Below, piece by piece: positions 56,736 through 64,000 of a DNA stretch of 64,000 bases. A program made the translations under genes and the position numbers. Below the pieces are notes generated by a model. That model did no database searches and had not been told where the DNA came from. It saw only the letters and a list, made by a program, of their open reading frames with translations. Source of the stretch: Candidatus Caldilinea saccharophila (GTDB lineage: Bacteria; Chloroflexota; Anaerolineae; Caldilineales; Caldilineaceae); contig JADJVW010000007.1 in assembly GCA_016710365.1 (NCBI GenBank), positions 1 through 64,000 of the forward strand, given 5' to 3'. Numbering within the stretch: position 1 is the stretch's first letter; the number at the start of each line of letters is the position of its first letter.

Positions 56736-56787
56736 AAAAAAAAGCCCCTCCACAGCGGATGTGGCTAACGTAACCGCTGTGGAGAGG
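56736..56787 (-). terminator. Intra-operon terminator/attenuator before permease genes
   Basis: On the minus strand CCTCTCCACAGCGG (56787-56774) pairs with CCGCTGTGGAGGGG (56758-56745), followed by a run of eight T at 56743-56736. Located between the binding-protein gene and the permease genes, it would let most transcripts stop after the binding protein, which is normally needed in excess. Confidence 0.8.
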
Positions 56788-56877
56788 AAGCACGTAGTTA
56801 ATGCTCTTCTGCCTCGATCATCGCGTACGATTCCTTGCCCTGGACCAGGTCGCGGCAGAATCTATGCAGCGGCAAGA

Positions 56878-58851
<1,974 letters not shown>

Positions 58852-59403
58852 TTCCTCCAAAGGTGAGCGAGCATGACATTGATTCAATGGCGCCGGCGCC
58901 TACCGGTGCTGTTCAAAGTGACTCCAATGGAAAATCCGAACTTGCTGGCCCGCGGTGGGCAGCTAGTAAACACCAACACATAACGATAATCTGTGATTTG
59001 CGGGAACAGATCATCTACATCGAACAATATGCAATTGCGTTGCTGCCAAAGCGCTCCAAGACAGTTCGCAAAAATAAGATTTGTGGGACTTACAGAAGGA
59101 TGATCTGGCAACTCATCGAACGCACCCTGCAACACATCTATCATCTGCTTCAATGAGAGAAAGTCCACGTCCTAGACCCTTTCTGCCTCTAGCCTATTCA
59201 CTTCTCTCATTCTCACTCACCCCAGCAATTCGTCAAATTGAAAATTGTTGGCAATACTTTATAGTGCTTGACGGCAAGAAAGGGAATGACTAAACTATAT
59301 TGAATTATTTTAGAATTGTCAACACCCTTTTTAGATAGATTTCTACTAAAATTTTCTAATAGCCCAGCGGCGCAATACCGCCCAAGTTTGATGGATCATT
59401 CAA
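58852..59403. promoter_or_regulatory. Divergent region between importer operon and lacI; long leader
   Basis: This 552-base, AT-richer gap contains a consensus minus-strand promoter (59294-59322), so the importer message would have a leader of about 435 bases. GGCGCCGGCGCC, a 12-base perfect palindrome near 58889-58900, might be a LacI-type operator, but it is close to the gene and could be chance in GC-rich DNA. No gene, known riboswitch or further repeat was recognised. No clear promoter was found for the LacI gene on the plus strand. Confidence 0.4.
59294..59322 (-). promoter_or_regulatory. Consensus sigma-70 promoter of the importer operon
   Basis: On the minus strand TTGACA (59322-59317) and TATAGT (59299-59294) are exactly 17 bases apart in AT-rich surroundings. 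It faces the substrate-binding gene and lies between it and lacI, so the LacI protein could readily control it. Confidence 0.7.
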
Positions 59404-60426
59404 TTGAGCAAGCGGCCTTCCCTTCATGATATTGCTGTCAGTACAGGCGTCTCAGTTTCGACTGTATCGCTTGTTCTCAATGATCGACCTGGCATTTCAA
59501 CTCAGACCCGGTCGCGCGTGCTTGAAGCTGCCGCCAAACTTGGCTACGAGCTCACACCTTCTGTCCAGAATCAGCAAACGAGCAATACCATTGGCTTACT
59601 GATCGAACAGGGTTCGATGCACGCATTGTTGGATATTTTCTATGGAGATATCATTCGCGGCTTTCAAACTGAGGCGCAGCGGCTTGGCTACCAAGTGCTG
59701 TTGCACATGTATGACCGGCACAACGAAGGTTTGGACGCGATACAATCCAACCTGGCAGAGCGCGTGCAAGGGCTGATCATTGCGAATGACGGCGACATCA
59801 CGCCGGAAATGGTTGTACAGTTGGAGGACGCAAACATTCCGCTCGTCCTGATCGAGAATCACGTTGAGGGGCATCGGCTCCCCAGCATATTGGGCGACAA
59901 CTTCACCGCCGGGTACACGGTCATGCGCCATCTGCTTGCACTGGGCCATCGCGACATTGCGATTCTGCGCGGTCCTGGGAAATATAGCAGCTTGGTTGAC
60001 CGGTTACACGGTTGCCTGGCGGCCGCTGCTGAATCGGCGCTGACAATTCCCGAGCAGTTTCTGCCGCCTCCTGTAGTTGAGCACCCACAAAAAGGCTACA
60101 TGCAGATGAAGAGGATTCTTGCGCTGCCGCAGAAGCCGACCGCAGTCGTCGCTATCAGCGATAAGACCGCGTTCGGCGCTATGAGCGCCATCTGTGAAAC
60201 TGGCCTGTCGATCCCGGATGACATTGCCATTGTTAGCATCGACAACGTCGCCGACAGTCTTTATACTCACCCACCCTTGACTACCTATCACATTCCTAAA
60301 CGTGATATGGGCGTGCTTGCTATGCAGAGACTACATCGCATCATTCAAGGAGAAGCGGAGATTGCCGTGAAGAGCGTCGTTTACGGAGAGTTGATCGTGC
60401 GTGAATCCTGCGGCGCCTTGCATTAA
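59404..60426 (+). CDS. LacI-family transcriptional regulator (importer/GH51 locus)
   Basis: A 340-residue regulator. The N-terminal PSLHDIAVSTGVSVSTVSLV and LNDRPGISTQTRSRVLEAAA form the LacI helix-turn-helix and hinge. The periplasmic-binding-like core has IGLLIEQGSMHALLDIFYGD, GYTVMRHLLALGHRDIAIL, VVAISDKTAFGAMSA and IAIVSIDNVADSLYTHPPLT. The start is TTG at 59404; the ribosome site is weak. Divergent from the importer operon, it probably represses that operon and the GH51 genes until arabinose or an oligosaccharide binds. Ligand and operator are inferred from position only. Confidence 0.9.
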   Translation: MSKRPSLHDIAVSTGVSVSTVSLVLNDRPGISTQTRSRVLEAAAKLGYELTPSVQNQQTSNTIGLLIEQGSMHALLDIFYGDIIRGFQTEAQRLGYQVLLHMYDRHNEGLDAIQSNLAERVQGLIIANDGDITPEMVVQLEDANIPLVLIENHVEGHRLPSILGDNFTAGYTVMRHLLALGHRDIAILRGPGKYSSLVDRLHGCLAAAAESALTIPEQFLPPPVVEHPQKGYMQMKRILALPQKPTAVVAISDKTAFGAMSAICETGLSIPDDIAIVSIDNVADSLYTHPPLTTYHIPKRDMGVLAMQRLHRIIQGEAEIAVKSVVYGELIVRESCGALH

Positions 60427-60445
60427 CATAAATCTATTTGATTCC

Positions 60446-60487
60446 TTGACAGACCCATGCCGCCCCTGTATACTGCACACGTGTGCA
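60446..60487 (+). promoter_or_regulatory. Promoter and LacI operator upstream of second LacI gene
   Basis: TTGACA (60446-60451) and TATACT (60469-60474) with 17-base spacing, directly followed by and overlapping the perfect palindrome TGCACACGTGTGCA (60474-60487). A repressor there would block transcription start, the arrangement of an autoregulated LacI gene. The same palindrome recurs at 61637-61652. Confidence 0.85.
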
Positions 60488-60518
60488 AGCCCCCTCTAGT
60501 TGCTGCGTCGAGGTGAAC

Positions 60519-61601
60519 TTGTCCAAAACACGCAATCCAGAAAAAGCCATGAGCCGCAGACCTATCTCGATCCAGGATATCGCGTCCGCGGCCGGCGTCT
60601 CCCATTCAACTGTTTCGCGCGCGCTGCACAACAGCGACCTGATCCGGCCCGAAGTGCGCCAGCGCATCCAGCAGCTAGCGCAGGAGATGGGCTACACCCC
60701 CAATGCCGTGGCCCAAAGCTTGAAAGGTCAGCGCACCAATACCGTGGGGCTGATCATCGCTTCGATCTCCGACCCTTTTGCCGGGCGCGTGGTGCGCGGG
60801 GTCGAGGAGGTCGCGCAGGCGCATCACACCAGCCTCTTCCTCAGTCTCTCACACAATGATCCGGAGCGCGAACTGGAGATCATCGAGACTTTTCACCGGC
60901 GTCGCGTCGACGGCGTGATCAGCGCCAGCGCTCAGATGGGGGGCGCCTACGTCGAGCGCCTGGCGCAGATCAAGATGCCGACGGTGCTGATCAATCAGCA
61001 GGCCGAGTCTGAGGCTGACCGGCTGCACTCTGTGGACGCCGACGACTACGACGGCGCGCGCCAGGCGGTCGAGCACTTGCTGGCGCTGGGCCATCGCAAG
61101 ATCGGCTACCTGGGGGTCGGCAACCGCAGGCAGTCAAACCGGCGCCGCTTTGCCGGTTACTGCGATACGCTTTCGGCAGCCGGGATTGCGGTCGACGCGC
61201 AGTGGGTGCGTATCACACCGACGGTGAACAATGTCCATGCCGACGATGTGCTTGACGGGCAGGCGATGTTGCCCGCGCTCCTGCCAACCGGCGTGACCGC
61301 GGTCTTTTGCTACAACGATCTGATTGCCGTTGGCGTATTGCTGGCCTGTCGCGAGCGTGGCATTGCAACGCCGGCGCAGTTGAGCGTAGTCGGCTATGAT
61401 GACGTTGATATTGCCCGTTATGTCACGCCTTCGCTGACCACCATCCACCAGCCAAAGCTGCGGCTAGGCGAGATGGCCATGCAGATGTTGCTCGACATCC
61501 TGGAAGGACGACCGGTGCAGAGCCGGGTGCTGGCCAATGACCTGGTCGTGCGTGAAAGCACTGCCTCGCCCCGCCGCACGCCGGCAATTTTTGGGGATTG
61601 A
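60519..61601 (+). CDS. LacI-family transcriptional regulator (inositol/transaldolase locus)
   Basis: About 350-360 residues. SIQDIASAAGVSHSTVSRAL is the helix-turn-helix, with HNSDLIRPEVRQRIQQLAQE and the hinge PNAVAQSLKGQRTNTVGLII. The sensor domain has VDGVISASAQMGG, AVEHLLALGHRKIGYLGVG, FCYNDLIAVGVLLACRERGI and LSVVGYDDVDIARYVTPSLT. TTG at 60519 has GAGG a few bases upstream; ATG at 60549 is the alternative and gives the classic LacI start. Its own promoter and that of the downstream genes carry identical palindromes, so it probably represses both. The inducer may be an inositol-pathway intermediate. Confidence 0.9.
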   Translation: MSKTRNPEKAMSRRPISIQDIASAAGVSHSTVSRALHNSDLIRPEVRQRIQQLAQEMGYTPNAVAQSLKGQRTNTVGLIIASISDPFAGRVVRGVEEVAQAHHTSLFLSLSHNDPERELEIIETFHRRRVDGVISASAQMGGAYVERLAQIKMPTVLINQQAESEADRLHSVDADDYDGARQAVEHLLALGHRKIGYLGVGNRRQSNRRRFAGYCDTLSAAGIAVDAQWVRITPTVNNVHADDVLDGQAMLPALLPTGVTAVFCYNDLIAVGVLLACRERGIATPAQLSVVGYDDVDIARYVTPSLTTIHQPKLRLGEMAMQMLLDILEGRPVQSRVLANDLVVRESTASPRRTPAIFGD

Positions 61602-61652
61602 CAACCCGTTCCGGCTGTGCTACTGTATGCAAGGCTGTGCACACGTGTGCAC
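61598..61652 (+). promoter_or_regulatory. Promoter and LacI operator upstream of the transaldolase-family gene
   Basis: TTGACA (61598-61603, overlapping the lacI stop codon) and TACTGT (61621-61626) with 17-base spacing, followed by GTGCACACGTGTGCAC (61637-61652), whose inner 14 bases match the palindrome at 60474-60487. The catabolic genes thus have their own repressible promoter in addition to read-through from lacI. Confidence 0.82.
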
Positions 61653-61793
61653 TATCTCTATCCCCAAGTTAATTTGATCCATTTATCCATGCGCCGCCGT
61701 GTGCATCCAATTAGCTGACGCCGACTTCTGCGCTGCCAATTTGGGCGCCGATCCGGGTCGACGGTTGGCGCTTGATTCTATCGGAGGATTTGT

Positions 61794-62867
61794 ATGACGA
61801 TCTCTAGCCCGCTGCTCAAGACCGTTGCGACGCCGACCGACTATTGGAACGATTCCTGCTCGATCGAAGAGCTGACCTACGCCATCGGCCACGGCGCGGT
61901 CGGGGCGACGACCAATCCCAACATCGTGCTCAACGTGCTCACCAAAGAGATGCACCTGTGGGAGGATCGCATCCACGCCATCATCGCCGAGAACCCGACC
62001 TGGACGGAGGCGGAGGTTTCGTGGAAGCTGATCGAAGAGATGGCCGTGCGCGGCGCCGACCTGCTGCAGCCCACCTGGGAGCGCAACGGCGGGCACAAAG
62101 GCCGCCTCTCGATCCAGACCAACCCCATGTTCTACCGCAACTGCGAGGCGATTGTGGCGCAGGCGCGCCATTTCAACACGCTGGCGCCGAACATGCAGGT
62201 TAAGATGCCGGTCACGCGCGCCGGCGTCGAAGCTATTGAGGAATCGACCTATCACGGCGTCAACGTCAACGCCACCGTCAGCTTCACCGTGCCGCAGGCC
62301 GTCGCCGTCGCCGAAGCGGTCGAGCGCGGGTTGAACCGCCGCGCGGCCGAGGGTAAGGACGTAAGCAATATGCGCCCGGTCTGCACGATCATGATCGGCC
62401 GCACCGACGACTGGGTCAAAATAGCGGCCAAGCGCGATGGCAACGCCATCGACCCGGCCTATCTGGATTGGGCCGGGATTGCCGTCTTCAAGCACGCCTA
62501 CCGCCTCTGGCAGGAGCGCGGCTACCGCGTGCGCCTGCTGGCCGCCGCCTATCGTCACCTCGGCCACTGGTCGGAGCTGATCGGCGGCGATGTGGTGCTC
62601 ACGATCCCTTACGAATGGCAGCTCAAGATCAACGCTTCTGACATCGAAGTGAAGGAACGGATGCAGACCCCGGTCGATCCCCAGATCGTCGAGGCGCTGT
62701 ACACGATTCCTGATTTCCGTCGCGCCTACGACCCCGACGGCATGACGCCCGTCGAGTTTGAAGGGTACGGCGCCACCGTGCGCACGCTGCGCACCTTCAT
62801 CGCCGCGGTGCACGACCTGAACGGCGTAATCCGGGATTTTATGCTGCCGAATCCGGATGTGGAGTAG
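61794..62867 (+). CDS. Transaldolase-family protein
   Basis: A 357-residue TIM-barrel enzyme. Motifs: GAVGATTNPNIVLNVL (about residues 34-49), LSIQTNPMFYRN (105-116), NMQVKMPVT with Schiff-base Lys137, and VNVNATVSFTVPQAVAVAEA (transaldolase has N-x-T in this strand). Length and the segments after MRPVCTIMIGRTDDWVK differ from classical transaldolase, so it may act on another keto sugar. GGAGG lies about six bases before the ATG. It sits between a LacI regulator and iolB, so a role in inositol or related sugar-acid breakdown is likely. It is not among the standard iol enzymes. Confidence 0.8.
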   Translation: MTISSPLLKTVATPTDYWNDSCSIEELTYAIGHGAVGATTNPNIVLNVLTKEMHLWEDRIHAIIAENPTWTEAEVSWKLIEEMAVRGADLLQPTWERNGGHKGRLSIQTNPMFYRNCEAIVAQARHFNTLAPNMQVKMPVTRAGVEAIEESTYHGVNVNATVSFTVPQAVAVAEAVERGLNRRAAEGKDVSNMRPVCTIMIGRTDDWVKIAAKRDGNAIDPAYLDWAGIAVFKHAYRLWQERGYRVRLLAAAYRHLGHWSELIGGDVVLTIPYEWQLKINASDIEVKERMQTPVDPQIVEALYTIPDFRRAYDPDGMTPVEFEGYGATVRTLRTFIAAVHDLNGVIRDFMLPNPDVE

Positions 62868-62950
62868 AGATTAGGAGATTGGGAGATTAGGGATTAGAGA
62901 CGTCGCACAAGTTAATCTCCAATCTCTAATCTCCTAATCTCCAATCTCCC
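62865..62950. repeat. Dispersed inverted repeat, GGAGATTGGGAGATTGG family, copy 2
   Basis: TAGAGATTAGGAGATTGGGA and GATTAGGGATTAGAG are mirrored by AATCTCCAATCTCTAATCTC and CTAATCTCCAATCTCCC. It starts at the transaldolase stop and ends just before the iolB ribosome site, as copy 1 (35550-35610) lies between two co-directional operon genes. Confidence 0.85.
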
Positions 62951-62967
62951 ATGCAAGGAAAAAGCTG

Positions 62968-63870
62968 ATGAAACAATACACAGCCAACAATCTGGTCATC
63001 CATTCCGGCAACTCCGGCGATCCGGATGTTGTTGTCGAGGTGACGCCCGAGGCGGCGGGCTGGGGCACCATTCACTTTCAGGCGCGGCGGCTGCGGGCCG
63101 ACCAGGTGTGGTCGTTTGACAGCGGCGCCAACGAGCTGGCGTTGGTGATGCTAGGCGGCGTGGTCGATGTGACCTCGAACCGCGGCGCGTGGCAGCAGGT
63201 CGGCGGGCGCGCCGATGTCTTTGCCGGGCCGCCGCACGCGCTCTACCTGCCGCCGCAGACTGCCTTCACCGTAACGGCCGCAACCGAGTGTGAGTTTGCC
63301 GTCACCTGGGTCGCATCGAACGCCGAGCACGCGCCGGTGGCGATTACGCCGGCTGATGTGCGCACCGAAATCCGCGGCGGCGGCCACGCCACGCGCCAGA
63401 TCAACAATATCATCCCGCCCGGCTTCCCCTGCGCACGGCTGGTGGTGGTGGAGGTCTACACGCCCGGCGGCAACTGGTCGAGCTACCCGCCACACAAGCA
63501 CGACGTGCACCGCGAAGATGGCGCGGGCGCGCTGCTGGAAGCCGACCTGGACGAGACCTACTACTACAAGATCGACCGCCCCGAAGGCTATGCCCTCCAA
63601 CGTGTCTATACCGACGCCAGCTCGCCTTTGCACCGGGCCGGCTACCCCATCGACGCGGCGGTCATCGCCCGCAACGACGACGTGGTGCTGATCCCGGAAG
63701 GCTACCATCCCGTCTCCAGCCCAGTTGGCTATACGACCTACTACTTGAATGTGTTGGCCGGCAGCGCGCAGAGCCTGACCGCCGTCGATGACCCGGATTA
63801 CGCCTGGGTCAAGCAAACCTACCAGAGCACAGACCCGCGCATTCCGCTCTATCCGGTAAACGCTGACTGA
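62968..63870 (+). CDS. iolB: 5-deoxy-glucuronate isomerase
   Basis: A 300-residue bicupin of the IolB family, which converts 5-deoxy-D-glucuronate to 5-dehydro-2-deoxy-D-gluconate in myo-inositol catabolism. The metal-binding pattern SSYPPHKHD (about residues 171-179) followed by a Glu in DLDETYYYKI (about residues 193-202) is characteristic, as are NIIPPGFPCARLVVVEVYTP and LIPEGYHPVSSPVGYTTYYL with a further His. AAGGA lies nine bases before the ATG. Other iol genes (iolC, D, E, G) are not in the window and may follow beyond 64000. Confidence 0.92.
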   Translation: MKQYTANNLVIHSGNSGDPDVVVEVTPEAAGWGTIHFQARRLRADQVWSFDSGANELALVMLGGVVDVTSNRGAWQQVGGRADVFAGPPHALYLPPQTAFTVTAATECEFAVTWVASNAEHAPVAITPADVRTEIRGGGHATRQINNIIPPGFPCARLVVVEVYTPGGNWSSYPPHKHDVHREDGAGALLEADLDETYYYKIDRPEGYALQRVYTDASSPLHRAGYPIDAAVIARNDDVVLIPEGYHPVSSPVGYTTYYLNVLAGSAQSLTAVDDPDYAWVKQTYQSTDPRIPLYPVNAD

Positions 63871-63882
63871 CCGAATTTTTAA

Positions 63883-63992
63883 CGCAGAGACGCCGAGCGG
63901 CAGAGATTTACAGAGAAGCCTTTTCAGGGAAATGATTCTTTTGTCTCTTTCTCTACTTTTTTCTCTGCATCTCTGCGCTTCTGCGTCAAAGC
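63883..63992. repeat. CGCAGAGACGC-type inverted repeat at window end
   Basis: ACGCAGAGACGCCGAGCGGC and AGAGATTTACAGAGAAG are mirrored by TTCTCTGCATCTCTGCGCTT and CTGCGTCAAAGC. It follows iolB. It resembles in style the CACAAAG family but has different sequence. Confidence 0.7.
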
Positions 63993-64000
63993 TTTCATCC

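Noticed and set aside
58863..59168. Short open frames on both strands in the lacI/importer gap
   Set aside because: No ribosome site, no conserved motif, and they lie in the predicted long leader of the importer message.

Overview
The window looks like about 64 kb of chromosome from a GC-rich Chloroflexota bacterium, most likely Anaerolineae/Caldilineae-like. This is inferred from gene content (BMP-type nucleoside transporter, MalT-like LuxR regulator followed by a small soluble protein, DUF6326 proteins, Tat-type sugar-transporter lipoprotein, many DUF433/DUF5615 modules), frequent GTG and TTG starts, and abundant intergenic palindromic repeats. No rRNA, tRNA, CRISPR array, phage or classical transposase was seen.

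Layout. 1-5.4 kb (minus strand): a BMP-family lipoprotein, ATPase and two permeases for nucleoside-type uptake, then the 5' part of a GH13 trehalose-synthase-like gene. 5.8-12.6 kb: glutamate synthase (gltB, gltD), separated by a GxxExxY-family gene bounded by inverted repeats. 12.7-16.9 kb: two paralogous, uncharacterised exported proteins flanking a YbjQ-like protein. 16.9-17.55 kb: a tandem palindrome array. 17.6-20.95 kb (minus): a one-polypeptide restriction-methyltransferase. 21.6-26.2 kb: a second, complete gltB. 26.4-31.1 kb: an RHH/MazF toxin-antitoxin pair, a zinc-ribbon membrane protein, and leuC and leuD each preceded by a DUF433/DUF5615 pair. 31.4-37.4 kb: a MacAB-like export system. 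37.4-42 kb (minus): a truncated Rpn nuclease with a coupled unknown gene, a TauE permease, and an alpha/beta hydrolase fused to META domains. 42.2-45.9 kb: ArsR and LuxR regulators. 46.1-49.5 kb: two alcohol dehydrogenase paralogs, two DUF6326 proteins and a third, decayed DUF433/DUF5615 module. 49.7-60.4 kb: an arabinoside locus with two convergent GH51 arabinofuranosidases, an oligosaccharide/dipeptide-type ABC importer and a LacI regulator. 60.4-63.9 kb: a LacI regulator with two identical palindromic operators, a transaldolase-family enzyme and iolB (inositol catabolism).

Two things colour every annotation. First, at least a dozen otherwise well-conserved genes carry single-base frameshifts (about 18 sites), most in GC-rich or homopolymer contexts. 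They are more likely consensus errors than real decay, so I annotate such genes as single CDSs and give the shift positions. Second, at least six families of intergenic inverted repeats recur across the window. The least explained biology is the paralog/YbjQ locus (12.7-16.9 kb), the GxxExxY gene inside a palindromic repeat (10.45-11.06 kb) and the repeated DUF433/DUF5615 modules around leuCD.
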